A stretch of DNA of 64,000 nt from JBBRVP01 sp038246785 (GTDB lineage: Bacteria; Actinomycetota; Actinomycetes; Jiangellales; Jiangellaceae): NCBI GenBank assembly GCA_038246785.1, contig JBBRVP010000015.1:10000-73999 (forward strand). The letters are read 5' to 3'. The position numbers and the translations under genes were made by a program. Every line of letters begins with the position of its first letter. Position 1 is the first letter of the stretch. Below are positions 52,623 through 61,588 of the stretch, piece by piece. Under the pieces are notes generated by a model, which worked only from the letters and a program-made list of their open reading frames with translations, searched no databases and was not told where the DNA came from.

Positions 52623-52725
52623 GCCGAGCCGGCAGCGCCCAGTTTTGACTGCCACTGCTCTCGCTGGTGAGCTCGGTCGAGATCAGCTCCGTCGACGATG
52701 ACGTCCCGCGCGCCGCGGAGAGCGG

Positions 52726-53211
52726 CTACGGTAGCTCGACTTCGGGTGGCGAGACGGTCAGCTGGCGGTGCAGGGTTGAGTCGTCGCGGACGGCCCAGTG
52801 CTCTGCTCCCCGGTCGCCGCGCATTCGGATGAGATGCATCTGCCGGTATGCGAACGTCCGGCCGGTCGCTGGGACGCCGAAGAACTCGCCGGTGTGGCGA
52901 CCGCTGTGGGTGCAGTAGATGGCGACGGTGTCGCAGTCGCTGATGACCTTGTGGATGGTCCAGCGCTGGTCTGAGAAGGCACGGGCGAGCAGGTGCATGA
53001 AGTAGATCGCGCTCTGCGGGCCGGGTGGCACGCCCGCAGGCGCCTCGTGGTTGATGAAGTCCTCGGTAAGCGCTGACCGCAGGGCCGCCTCGTCGTCGCT
53101 GGGGAAGATCTCCTCCAGGACGCGACGGGCCGCCGCCTGCGTCCCCTCCGAACCTACTACTTCGCCGGGTCTCGGCAGTCCGGGTCGGTCACGCGCGGGG
53201 GTTGCGGTCAT
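52726..53211 (-). CDS. SnoaL-like ester-cyclase family protein
   Basis: This 161-residue protein has EIFPSDDEAALRSALTEDFINHEAPAGVPPGPQ, TVAIYCTHSGRHTGEFFGVPATGRTF and MRGDRGAEHWAVRDD, a SnoaL/NTF2-like cone fold. Related proteins cyclise polyketides or have other roles. It is divergent from a TetR regulator, which probably controls it. No clear operator palindrome was found in their 80-bp gap. Confidence 0.8.
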   Translation of the reverse strand: MTATPARDRPGLPRPGEVVGSEGTQAAARRVLEEIFPSDDEAALRSALTEDFINHEAPAGVPPGPQSAIYFMHLLARAFSDQRWTIHKVISDCDTVAIYCTHSGRHTGEFFGVPATGRTFAYRQMHLIRMRGDRGAEHWAVRDDSTLHRQLTVSPPEVELP

Positions 53212-53291
53212 GGTGCGTCCTTCCTGGCTGGCCGGGTCGCAGCGGCGTGGCGGGACACCGCCTCGTATTCATGCCAGTATCGTTCTCGCTA

Positions 53292-53984
53292 ATGTCTGAC
53301 AGCGCAACCCCCCGACGGCCGTACGACGCGTCCCGCCGACGGCAGCAAGCCGCGTACACCCGATACCGGATCGTCGACTCAGCGGCCCTGCTCTTCGTCG
53401 AGCACGGTTACACCGGCACGACGATCCCCGCGATCGCCGCCGCGGCAGGTGTCGCGGTGGAGACGGTCTACCGGTCCGCGCCCGGCAAGGCCGGGCTGCT
53501 CGCCGCTGCCGTCCAAGCCGCTCTCGCCGGCGGCGCAGAGCGGGCCGAGCGACGCGTCGAGCAACGCGAAGGCATCCGTCGGGTCATCGAGGAGGCAGAT
53601 CCTCGCCTCCAGCTCGCGGCCTACGCGCACACCCAGCCCGGCGTCTGGAGCCGAGTCGGCCCGCTGCTACGGGTGCTCGGCACCGCCGCACCGTCCGACC
53701 CATCATTGCGACGGCTCCAGGAGGAGTTGGCCGACCAGCGGCTCCAAGGGATGCGCCGGTTCGCCGGGCTCCTCGACCGCCAGGGCCGACTGCGGCCTGG
53801 CCTTGCTGCCGACCGGGCCGCGGACCTGATCTGGACCCTATGCGCCCAGGCCAACTACGACGCCCTCGTCGCGGAGCGCGGGTGGAGCCACCGGGAGTAC
53901 GACAACTGGTTGACCGACATGCTCATCGCCGCCCTGCTTCCGGACCAACTACCGAGGCGTCCGACGGCCGTCCTCGACGGCTAG
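53292..53984 (+). CDS. TetR family transcriptional regulator
   Basis: This 230-residue repressor has an N-terminal helix-turn-helix: RYRIVDSAALLFVEHGYTGTTIPAIAAAAGVAVETVYRSAPGKAGLLAAAV. The ligand-binding C-domain starts near residue 90 and varies by ligand. ATG 53292 has TATCGT eight bases upstream. It is divergent from the SnoaL gene, the likely target. The inducer is unknown. Confidence 0.92.
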   Translation: MSDSATPRRPYDASRRRQQAAYTRYRIVDSAALLFVEHGYTGTTIPAIAAAAGVAVETVYRSAPGKAGLLAAAVQAALAGGAERAERRVEQREGIRRVIEEADPRLQLAAYAHTQPGVWSRVGPLLRVLGTAAPSDPSLRRLQEELADQRLQGMRRFAGLLDRQGRLRPGLAADRAADLIWTLCAQANYDALVAERGWSHREYDNWLTDMLIAALLPDQLPRRPTAVLDG

Positions 53985-54051
53985 GTGGTGAAACTCGCAC
54001 GCCGTGTCGACGCTCACGGCTGACCCGCAGCAACGTCACCATCGGTGCCGC

Positions 54052-55755
54052 TCAGCCGGCACCCGCGGCGAGCACCTTGGCCCGCAACGTCGCCGGGTCG
54101 TCGACGGTACCGCCGCGCTCGCGCAGCCAGGCGTCCAGCGCAGGCCGCTCGGCGTGGCACATGATCCCGACGGCGTCACCGTCGGCGGCCTGCGCGACGA
54201 GGGCCTGCAGCCCGGCCAGCTCCGTCGGGTACGACGCCCAGCCGGAGACGCCGACGGCCTCGGCGCCGGCCCGGAGCAGCCGGTCCAGCTCCGCGACGGT
54301 GCGCCCGCGCAGGTACTTCTCCTTGTGGGCCACCACTACCACGTCCGCGTCGCGGGCGGCGATGTCCCCCAGCGCGACGAGCACCTCGTCGGTGCGGTCG
54401 CCGGCGGTGCCGAGGGCGAGCAGCAGCCGGGCGCCGGGTCGGCGCAGCCCGCGCATGATCTCCAGCAGCGCCTCGAGGCCGGCCTCGTTGTGGGCGAGGT
54501 CGAGGACGACCGTCGCGGACCCGGCGTCGATCGGCAGTGTGTAGACGTTCATCCGGCCCGGGTTGAGCTCCGGCCCGGGAGCGAAGGTCCGCAGCCCCTC
54601 CACCACGGCCCCCCGCGGCAGGCCCACGGCCAGCGCCGCCGAGGCGGCGGCCAGGGCGTTGTCGACGTTGGGACGGCTCAGCCCGGCCAGCGTCGCCGGC
54701 ACGTCGACGACCGGCAGCAGCGGGTCGGGGTCGGCAGGTCCGGGTGCCAGCACGGTCAGCCAGCCGCCCATCACGGTCGTGACCCGGCCGCCGGTGTCGA
54801 GCACCTCGCGGACCTGCGGGGCGTCGGGGTCCTGCACGAACACCCAGGTGCGGGCGCGTGCGCGCAGGCGCATGGCGTACGTGCGGGGGTCCGCACCGTT
54901 GAGGACGACCCAGCCGTCCGGCTTGGTGACCCGGGTGGGCACCGCCTTGACCTCGGCGAGCTGGTCGAGGGTGTCGATGCCGTGCAGCCCCAGGTGGTCG
55001 GCGGAGATGTTGGTGACGACGCTGACGTCGTTGGCGGCGGTGCCCATGCCCCTGAGCAGGATGCCGCCGCGGGCGGTTTCGGTGACGGCCAGTCGGACGC
55101 GAGGGTCGGCGAGCACCGTACGGGCGCCGGCCGGCCCGGAGTAGTCGCCCTCCTCGACCATGACACCGTCGACGTAGACGCCGTCGGTGTTGCACCAGCC
55201 GACGACCAGGCCGGCGCAGCGGCCGATGTGGGCGACCAGCCGCGACGTCGTCGTCTTGCCGTTGGTGCCGGTGATGGCGACGACTGGTACCGAGGGGCGC
55301 AGCGTGCTCGGTGCACTGCCGGGCTCGGCGTTCCGGACCGCCTCGGCAGCCGCGCTCAGGACCGCCTGCACATCGCCTCCGGGCAGCGCGTCGAGCACGT
55401 CGGCGACGGCACGTCCGAGGGCCTCGGCGGGGCCGCGCCGACGCCACGGGTAGGCGACGACGAGGCGGTGGACGTCGGTGGTCGGGCGGACTCGGACGGC
55501 GAGCCGCGTGGTGCCCGCGGCGGCCGCCAGCCGGCGGACCGTTGTTGCCGCGACCCGGGCCGCGAAGCGCTGCCGGAACGGCGTGCCAGGCGGGTACGCG
55601 CGCGCGCTGTGCAGCCCCAGCCGGGCCGCGGCCTCACGGGCGAGGGTCTCCGGGGCCTCGACGAGGTCCTTCACGTCGAGGGTGAGCTGCACCGCCGCGC
55701 GGGGGAAGTAGAGGTTGGGTCCGTCGAGGAACCGCAGCTCCACCAGGGCGGCCAC
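54052..55755 (-). CDS. Mur ligase family protein, CphA-like but without ATP-grasp
   Basis: This 567-residue protein begins VAALVELRFLDGPNLYFPRAAVQLT, resembling the CphA N-domain, then a Mur-ligase module with P-loop VAITGTNGKTTTSRLVAH near residue 165, TETARGGILLRGMGTAANDVSVVTNISADHLG, and VVLDLAHNEAGLEALL. The ATP-grasp domain that CphA uses between them is absent. It may ligate one amino acid onto an existing polymer or act on another acid. GTG 55755 has TAGGGT six bases upstream. It lies 1.4 kb from cphA. Confidence 0.85.
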   Translation of the reverse strand: MAALVELRFLDGPNLYFPRAAVQLTLDVKDLVEAPETLAREAAARLGLHSARAYPPGTPFRQRFAARVAATTVRRLAAAAGTTRLAVRVRPTTDVHRLVVAYPWRRRGPAEALGRAVADVLDALPGGDVQAVLSAAAEAVRNAEPGSAPSTLRPSVPVVAITGTNGKTTTSRLVAHIGRCAGLVVGWCNTDGVYVDGVMVEEGDYSGPAGARTVLADPRVRLAVTETARGGILLRGMGTAANDVSVVTNISADHLGLHGIDTLDQLAEVKAVPTRVTKPDGWVVLNGADPRTYAMRLRARARTWVFVQDPDAPQVREVLDTGGRVTTVMGGWLTVLAPGPADPDPLLPVVDVPATLAGLSRPNVDNALAAASAALAVGLPRGAVVEGLRTFAPGPELNPGRMNVYTLPIDAGSATVVLDLAHNEAGLEALLEIMRGLRRPGARLLLALGTAGDRTDEVLVALGDIAARDADVVVVAHKEKYLRGRTVAELDRLLRAGAEAVGVSGWASYPTELAGLQALVAQAADGDAVGIMCHAERPALDAWLRERGGTVDDPATLRAKVLAAGAG

Positions 55756-55855
55756 CCGCGAACCCTAACCGTCCTTGGGGCCGGCCTGCCCGGTCATGAG
55801 GGTGTAGCCGTACCGCCTCACGTCCGGTCTCCGATTGTCGAGGCAGCGGATACGG

Positions 55856-57142
55856 TCACACGGCGTACTGCGTCATGCGCAGCAGCCGCTCCAGCACGGC
55901 CGGGGACTCGCGCAGCCCGTCGTGCTCGAAGGCATCGGTCAGCCAGGTGCGCATCGCACCCACACCGGCCGCGGCGGCGAGCGACAGGTCGCGGTCGACG
56001 TACATGTCCTCGGCGTAGACCGCGGCGGCGACCGGCACGGTGTTGGCCGAGAGCACCGCGGGATCGTAGAGCCGGGACCAGCCCGCGCGCTCGGCGAGGG
56101 CGTGGGCCACCTCTCGGTAGGGCCGCAGCGACGGGTCGTCCTCGAGCATCCAGGGGTAGACCATCTCGCCGGTGAGCAGCACCTCGTCGGCGCCGTCGTC
56201 AAAGGCGGCGTGCTCGGCGCGCACCCGCTCGGCCGCCCATCGGGTCGGCGGACCGTCGCTGTAGATCGGCTCGTGGAGCAGGACGAACAGCGGCCGGCTG
56301 GCAAACGACAGCGCCGCCTGGAGCCCTGCCAGCAGGGCCGGCGAGGGCGGCTCGCCTGGCAGCACGTCGTCGAGCAGCCAGTGCAGATCAGCACAGCGAC
56401 GGCGCAAGCCCAGCGCCAGTCCGAGCGTCTGCAGCCGGCGCACCGTGAGCGGGCTGCCGTCGGGCAGGGTCACCCCGGGGCCGCGGATGCAGCCGACAAG
56501 CCAGTCCAGCTTCGCGCGGTCGGCCGGGAAGGCGCGGGCGTAGGCGGCGTTCTTGGCGAGCACCCGCGGGTAGGTGGCGCGGTAGATGTCGTCGGCGGCG
56601 ACGCCGACCGGAGGCACCCCGCCGGTCATGTGGACGGCGTCGAGGTGCTCGGGGGCGAGTGTGAGGTAGCTGAACGCGCAGAACCCCCCGTAGGACTGGC
56701 CGAGCAGGCTCCACCGCGCGTCCGGCCCGAGCAGAGCCTGCCGGACCGCCTCGGCGTCGCGCACGATCGCGTCGGCCCGGTGCAGCGCGAGGTAGTCGGC
56801 CTGCGCGGCGACGCCGCCTCGCGCGGCAAGCCGCTGCGGCGTCACCGGTGTCGACCGGCCGGTGCCGCGCTGGTCGAGCAGCAGGACGCGGTGGGTCTGC
56901 AGGGCGGTGGCGATCCAACCGGAGCAGTCGCTGGGCCGGTCTGCCGGGCCGCCCGGCCCGCCTTGCAGGTAGAGCAGCCAGGGCAGCTCGCGGTCGGTCC
57001 GTTCGGCGGAGGTCACCGCCCGGACGAAGACGTCGATGTGCTCGCCGTCGGGCGCGTCGTGGTCCAGCGGCACGGAGACGGTGCGGTCGCGCAGCACCAG
57101 CCCGCCGAGCCGGACCGCACCGTCCGCCGCTGCAGGAATCAA
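55856..57142 (-). CDS. Alpha/beta hydrolase, prolyl aminopeptidase-like
   Basis: This 428-residue hydrolase has LLYLQGGPGGPADRPSDC (oxyanion region), the GxSxG elbow LLGQSYGGFCAF (nucleophile Ser), LLDQRGTGRSTPVTP and a downstream Asp/His pair, typical of the S33 prolyl-iminopeptidase group. The start is uncertain: TTG 57142 gives LIPAAADGAVRLGGLV, and GTG 57097 also fits. It begins 16 bp after the fabI stop. Its substrate is unknown; an aminopeptidase role near the cyanophycin genes is only a guess. Confidence 0.78.
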   Translation of the reverse strand: MIPAAADGAVRLGGLVLRDRTVSVPLDHDAPDGEHIDVFVRAVTSAERTDRELPWLLYLQGGPGGPADRPSDCSGWIATALQTHRVLLLDQRGTGRSTPVTPQRLAARGGVAAQADYLALHRADAIVRDAEAVRQALLGPDARWSLLGQSYGGFCAFSYLTLAPEHLDAVHMTGGVPPVGVAADDIYRATYPRVLAKNAAYARAFPADRAKLDWLVGCIRGPGVTLPDGSPLTVRRLQTLGLALGLRRRCADLHWLLDDVLPGEPPSPALLAGLQAALSFASRPLFVLLHEPIYSDGPPTRWAAERVRAEHAAFDDGADEVLLTGEMVYPWMLEDDPSLRPYREVAHALAERAGWSRLYDPAVLSANTVPVAAAVYAEDMYVDRDLSLAAAAGVGAMRTWLTDAFEHDGLRESPAVLERLLRMTQYAV

Positions 57143-57158
57143 CGCCCCGTGCCGCCGC

Positions 57159-57932
57159 TCAGGCGCCCATGGCGTGGTAGCCGCCGTCGACGTGCACCAC
57201 CTCGCCGGTGGTCGCCGGGAAGAAGTCGCTGAGCAGTCCCACCACCGTGCGCGCGGTGGCGCCCGGGTCGGTCTGGTCCCAGCCCAGCGGCGCGCGCTCG
57301 CTCCACATGTCCTCGAGAGCATCGAAGCCGGGGATGGCCTTGGCCGCAAGGGTGCGCAGCGGACCCGCCGACACGAGGTTGACCCGGACGCCCTCGGGAC
57401 CGAGGTAGCGCGCCAGGTAGCGCGCGGTCGATTCCAGGCCGGCCTTGGCCACGCCCATCCAGTCGTACGAGGGCCACGACACGGTCCCGTCGAAGGTGAG
57501 ACCCACGACGGAGGATCCCGGCGAGAGCAGCGGCCGGCAGGCGACGGCAAGGGAGCGCAGCGAGTACGCCGACACCTCCAGCGCCCGCGCCACGTCGGGC
57601 CACGGGGTGTCGAGGAACTTGCCCCCCAGCGCGGTCTCCGGGTTGCCGTAGGCGATGGAGTGGACGACCCCGTCGAGTCCGTCGAGGTGTTCGCGGACTC
57701 GTTCCGGCAGGGCGGCGAGGTGCTCGTCGTCGGTGACGTCAAGCTCGAGCACCGGTGCCGGCGCGGGCAACCGGCCGGCGATGCGCTTGGTGATGGACAG
57801 CGCGCGGCCGAAGTTCGAGATCACCACCTGGGCGCCCTGTTCCTGCGCGACGCGGGCGACGTGGAAGCCGATCGAGCTGTCCATCGTCACGCCGGCGACG
57901 AGCACCCGCTTGCCGTCGAGAATCCCGCCCAC
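57159..57932 (-). CDS. fabI: Enoyl-[acyl-carrier-protein] reductase, InhA-like
   Basis: FabI reduces enoyl-ACP with NADH in fatty acid synthesis. The 257-residue protein begins MGGILDGKRVLVAGVTMDSSIGFHVARVAQEQGA and has the catalytic Tyr/Lys of YDWMGVAKAGLE (Tyr about 156, Lys about 163). VEGVRVNLVSAGPLRTLAAKAIPG follows. This resembles mycobacterial InhA. It lies 29 bp after the fabG stop. FabI inhibitors bind this site in relatives. Confidence 0.95.
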   Translation of the reverse strand: MGGILDGKRVLVAGVTMDSSIGFHVARVAQEQGAQVVISNFGRALSITKRIAGRLPAPAPVLELDVTDDEHLAALPERVREHLDGLDGVVHSIAYGNPETALGGKFLDTPWPDVARALEVSAYSLRSLAVACRPLLSPGSSVVGLTFDGTVSWPSYDWMGVAKAGLESTARYLARYLGPEGVRVNLVSAGPLRTLAAKAIPGFDALEDMWSERAPLGWDQTDPGATARTVVGLLSDFFPATTGEVVHVDGGYHAMGA

Positions 57933-57961
57933 TGCCGCTCCCCTGCTCTCGTGAGGCTGCT

Positions 57962-58666
57962 CTAGTGACCCATGCCGAGTCCGCCGTCGACCGGAAGAAT
58001 CGCACCGGTGACGTACGCCGCCTCCTCGCTGGCCGCCCAGCGCACCACCCGGGCCACCTCGTCGGGCTTGGCGAACCGGCCGAGCGGGATGCGCGACCGG
58101 TACTCCGCCTGCGTCTGTTCGGGTAGCTCGGCGGTCATGTCGGTCTCGACGAAACCGGGGGCCACCACGTTGGCCGTGATCCCCCGGCTGCCGAGCTCGC
58201 GGGCCAGCGAGCGCGCCATCCCGACCAGGCCGGCCTTGCTCGCGGCGTAGTTGACCTGGCCGGGCGATCCCAGCAGGGCGACGACACTCGAGACGAACAC
58301 GATCCGCCCCTTGCGAGCCCGCAGCATCTTCTTCGCAGCGCGGCGAGCCACCCGGAACGCGCCGGTGAGGTTGGTGTCGACGACGCTCGTGAAGTCCTCC
58401 TCGGACATCCGCAGCAGCAGCGTGTCGCGGGTGATGCCGGCGTTGGCGACGAGCACCTCGACCGGGCCCTGCGCCTGCTCGATCTCGGTGAAGGCGGTGT
58501 CGACGGAGGACTCGTCGGTGACGTCACAGCGCACGCCGGCGAGCCCCTCGGGCGGCTCGCCGCTGCGATAGGTGACTGTGACGGCGTCCCCGGCCCCCGC
58601 GAACGCCTGAGCGATGGCGAGACCGATCCCGCGGTTGCCGCCGGTCACCAGCACGCTGCGGCTCAC
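57962..58666 (-). CDS. fabG: 3-oxoacyl-[acyl-carrier-protein] reductase
   Basis: FabG reduces 3-oxoacyl-ACP with NADPH. The 234-residue protein begins VSRSVLVTGGNRGIGLAIAQAF, like mycobacterial FabG1, with VANAG, VSSVVALLGSPGQVNYAASKAG (catalytic Ser, Tyr, Lys) and MVAPGFVETDM-type end. GTG 58666 is preferred because GGAGGT lies about four to nine bases before it; GTG 58681 gives five more residues. It is upstream of fabI in the same orientation, as in Mycobacterium. Confidence 0.93.
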   Translation of the reverse strand: MSRSVLVTGGNRGIGLAIAQAFAGAGDAVTVTYRSGEPPEGLAGVRCDVTDESSVDTAFTEIEQAQGPVEVLVANAGITRDTLLLRMSEEDFTSVVDTNLTGAFRVARRAAKKMLRARKGRIVFVSSVVALLGSPGQVNYAASKAGLVGMARSLARELGSRGITANVVAPGFVETDMTAELPEQTQAEYRSRIPLGRFAKPDEVARVVRWAASEEAAYVTGAILPVDGGLGMGH

Positions 58667-58933
58667 CGCCACCTCCACCACTCGCCCCGTCGATCAGTGC
58701 GGCGGACGCTACTCCTGACAGCGACAACGACTCGACCGCAGCCACCGGTCAGTGTCATCTGCGTCGCGCGCCTGCCTCGACCGCGCCTGCGTCGGCCCCG
58801 ACGCCTACGGCTTCACCTGTTCCTACGTTCAACTGGCCAAGCCCGCCAACCTGGCCGCGTTTGTCGCGTCCGCATCGGCCGGGGCCGCGGATTCGCCGTT
58901 GGGCAATCCCTCAGCGCGACAGTTGACGCTTCC

Positions 58934-59116
58934 ATGGCCAACCGACCCAGCGGGTTCGCATACAGGCTGGTCGGCAACGACGTGGTGATCAGCCACAACG
59001 GTTGCCCGGGCGACCACGCTCCGGGCGCGATCGCTGACCGGTTCATGGCAGACATGGAGGACGGCGACCCTCAAGAGCTGATGGCCCGCAGCGGCAGGCG
59101 GTCTGGTCTTGACTGA
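58934..59116 (+). CDS. Small conserved hypothetical protein
   Basis: This 60-residue protein reads MANRPSGFAYRLVGNDVVISHNG, then PGDHAPGAIADRFMADMEDGDPQELMARS. It resembles a group of very short actinobacterial proteins with an ADRFLxDVExGDPQxLMAR ending. Function is unknown. ATG 58934 is chosen; the upstream text does not look coding. It converges with the VOC gene. Confidence 0.5.
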   Translation: MANRPSGFAYRLVGNDVVISHNGCPGDHAPGAIADRFMADMEDGDPQELMARSGRRSGLD

Positions 59117-59118
59117 GG

Positions 59119-59820
59119 TCAGCCGTGCGTGAGGCAGAACTCGTTGCCGTCGGGGTCGGCCAGCTCGGCGGCGCCATGTTCGGTGCTGCCGAGCCGGGTC
59201 GCCCCCAGCGCGACTAGTCGGTTGACCTCGGCTGCCATGTCGCCGTTGGCCAGGAGGTCGAAGCACTGCCGGTTCCTCCCGTGCTTCGGTGCCACGGGCG
59301 GGCCGCCCCACGCGACCTTGGTGCCGCCGTGCGGGGACTGGACTGCGGTCTCCTGGTCCTGGTCCCACACCATGGGCCAGCCCAGCGCCTTTGCCCAGAA
59401 GAGCCCGACCTGCCGAGTGCCGTCACAGGCGAGTTCGCCCAGAATGCCGCAGCCGGCCAAGAACGAGTTGTCGGGCTCGATGGCGCAGAACTCGTTGCCC
59501 TCGGGATCGGCCAGCACGACGTGTCCCTCTTCCGGGAGCTGGCCGACGTCGAGGTGGTCGGCGCCGAGCTCGAGCGCCACTGCGACCATGTGCTGCTGGT
59601 GGGCGGGGCTGGTGCTGGTCAGGTGGAGGTGCACCCGGCTCGGGCCGACCTTCTGAGCTCCGCTCGGGACGAACCGCAGGCCGACCTGGGTGTCGGACCC
59701 GGGTAGCAGCGCACCTCGATGGTCGTCGCAAGTCACGCGTCCCAGAACCTCGGCCCAGAATCCCGCCAGGCGGGCCGGGTCGTGCGCGTCGAAGGTCAGC
59801 GCGAGCAGCCGGGAGGGCAT
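59119..59820 (-). CDS. Two-domain VOC family protein
   Basis: This 233-residue protein contains two glyoxalase-like modules: residues 1-115 (LLALTFDAHDPARLAGFWAEVLGR; VLADPEGNEFCAIEP) and 120-233 (LGELACDGTRQVGLFWAKALGWPMV; ELADPDGNEFCLTHG). Both end with the same DPxGNEFC motif, indicating internal duplication. Its substrate is unknown. ATG 59820 is chosen because TAGCAT lies seven bases upstream. An upstream ATG (59859) exists. Confidence 0.85.
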   Translation of the reverse strand: MPSRLLALTFDAHDPARLAGFWAEVLGRVTCDDHRGALLPGSDTQVGLRFVPSGAQKVGPSRVHLHLTSTSPAHQQHMVAVALELGADHLDVGQLPEEGHVVLADPEGNEFCAIEPDNSFLAGCGILGELACDGTRQVGLFWAKALGWPMVWDQDQETAVQSPHGGTKVAWGGPPVAPKHGRNRQCFDLLANGDMAAEVNRLVALGATRLGSTEHGAAELADPDGNEFCLTHG

Positions 59821-59830
59821 CTCCCGCATG

Positions 59831-60322
59831 CTAGACGCGGGCGAGGGACTCCCGCCCACGCCTTTCAGCAGCGCAGCCGACTCCGCGTCGTACGACGACG
59901 GTGGTCAGCGCCCGTTCGGCGCGCTTGCGCCGCTTGAGCAGCCAGTCCGCGAAGTACGAGCCCTCTCCCAGCTTGGGGATCGCCACCTCCACCGTGCCGG
60001 CCCGGGTGTCCCACTCCCGCGGCCGGTAGCCGTTACGCGAGTTGACCCGCTCCTCGCTGCGAGCCCGGTAGGGCGCGCCGCACACCGCGTCGGCCTCGGC
60101 GCCCATCAACGCCTCGACGAACGCCTTGAGCAGCGAACGCAACAAGTCCGGCTCGGCACGCTCAAGGTGCTCGGCCAACACGGCCGCGCGGTCGATACTT
60201 GGGTTGGTGGTTATCGTGATGATCTCCTTCAGGTCGACTGTGCAGGTCTTTTGAAGGATCACGCGGTGGCCGTCTTCTACGTCCTCACGACACGCCATCG
60301 CGAGGCCCCCCTCGTACACCAC
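59831..60322 (-). pseudogene. IS256-family transposase remnant
   Basis: Residues about 50-140 match the N-terminal region of a mutator-type transposase: DLLRSLLKAFVEALMGAEADAVCGA, RSEERVNSRNGYRPREWDTRAGTVEVAIPKL, YFADWLLKRRKRAERALTTVV. The reading breaks down after that (VRRGVGCAAERRGRESLARV), so the catalytic DDE half is absent. No matching terminal inverted repeat was found nearby. It is a decayed insertion sequence fragment. Confidence 0.8.
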
Positions 60323-60357
60323 GTCCCTGGACTCATCTCATCGCTGTGTGCGCGAGC

Positions 60358-61581
60358 CTATGGAGAACGCTCACCGAGACGACTGTTGCCACATGGCTCG
60401 GCGGCCCGCGCGCGAGCGGCCTGGCGGACCAGGTGGTCGCGCTCGGCGACGTTCGTGGCCCGGAGGGCGGCCTCGGCGTACGCCGTGGCGGCGGCAGGAA
60501 GGTCGCCACCCAACTCGTGCAGGTGGCCGCGGACGGCGTGCCAGCGATGCCGCTCGCCGATCACCTCACGCAGCCGGTCGGTCTCGCGTAGCCCGGCGGC
60601 GGCGCCGAGGACGTAGCCGACCGCGACCGCGCGTCCGAGCACCGCGGCCGGGTCCTGCCGCACCGGGTCGTCGGTGAGGGCGACGAGGTCGTCGTACCAG
60701 GCGAGGATCTGCGGCCAGTCGGTCTGCTCGGCGCTTGCCGCGTCGTCGTGCAGGGCGGCGATGGCGGCCTCGACCTGGTAGCGGCCCGGGCGCTGAACGT
60801 CCAGCGCCGACTGCAGAACGCGCACGCCCTCGGCGATCTCGCGCCGGTCCCACAACCCGCGGTGCTGCTGGTCGAGCGTGACGATGCGGCCCTCGGGGTC
60901 GAGCCGCGCCGGGAGGCGGGCATGGTTGAGGAGCATCAGCGCGAGCAGCCCGCGCGCCTCCGATTCCTCGGTGGCGAGGGTGAGCTGGCGAGCGAGCCGG
61001 ATCGCCTCTCCGGCCAGGTCGACCCGGCCCGCGTGGCCGGCGGTGTAGACGAGGTAGAGCACGCGCAGCACCACGGCGAGGTCGCCGGGCTGGTCCAGGC
61101 GGTGCCCCTGCAGGGCGCGCTTCGCCCGGCTGATCCGCTGCGCCATCGTCGCCTCCGGGACGTAGAAGGCGTCGGCGATCTCGCGGGTGGTGAGGCCGCC
61201 GACCGCACGCAGGGTCAGCGCCACCTGGGATGCGGGTGTGAGGTCGGGGTGGCAGCAGCAGAAGAACAGGAAGAGGGTGTCGTCGCCCTCCTCGGTGGCC
61301 ACCGCGCGCGGCTCGGCGTATGTCTGCTCCTCGCGGCGGTCACGGGCGACCTCGCTGCGGCGTACGTCGACGAGCCGCCGGGTCGCTACCGTGATCAGCC
61401 ACGCACGCGGGTCGCGCGGCGGATGCTCGGGCCACACCCGCAGCGCCTCCAGCAGCGCCTCCTGCAGTGCGTCCTCGGCGGCATCGAAGTCCTCGCCCCG
61501 CCGGACCAGGCCCGCGAGGACCCGGGGGACGAGGGCGCGCAGCGCGCCCTCGTCCAGCCGTCGGGTCGGCTCGTCGATCAC
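60358..61581 (-). CDS. ECF42-type RNA polymerase sigma factor
   Basis: This 407-residue protein has sigma2 (AAEDALQEALLEALRVWPEHPPRDPRAWLITVATRRLVDVRR) and sigma4 (GGLTTREIADAFYVPEATMAQRISRAKRAL), then a large C-terminal DUF6596/TPR-like region that sets ECF42 apart. The extension is required for activity in the studied members. The gene starts at GTG 61581, 7 bp after its partner's stop. The partner YCII/DGPF gene immediately upstream is the standard context. No anti-sigma factor is present, as expected. Confidence 0.92.
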   Translation of the reverse strand: MIDEPTRRLDEGALRALVPRVLAGLVRRGEDFDAAEDALQEALLEALRVWPEHPPRDPRAWLITVATRRLVDVRRSEVARDRREEQTYAEPRAVATEEGDDTLFLFFCCCHPDLTPASQVALTLRAVGGLTTREIADAFYVPEATMAQRISRAKRALQGHRLDQPGDLAVVLRVLYLVYTAGHAGRVDLAGEAIRLARQLTLATEESEARGLLALMLLNHARLPARLDPEGRIVTLDQQHRGLWDRREIAEGVRVLQSALDVQRPGRYQVEAAIAALHDDAASAEQTDWPQILAWYDDLVALTDDPVRQDPAAVLGRAVAVGYVLGAAAGLRETDRLREVIGERHRWHAVRGHLHELGGDLPAAATAYAEAALRATNVAERDHLVRQAARARAAEPCGNSRLGERSP

Positions 61582-61588
61582 GCCCCGC

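Noticed and set aside
53212..53291. TetR operator in the SnoaL-TetR gap
   Set aside because: I found no palindrome of convincing length or symmetry.
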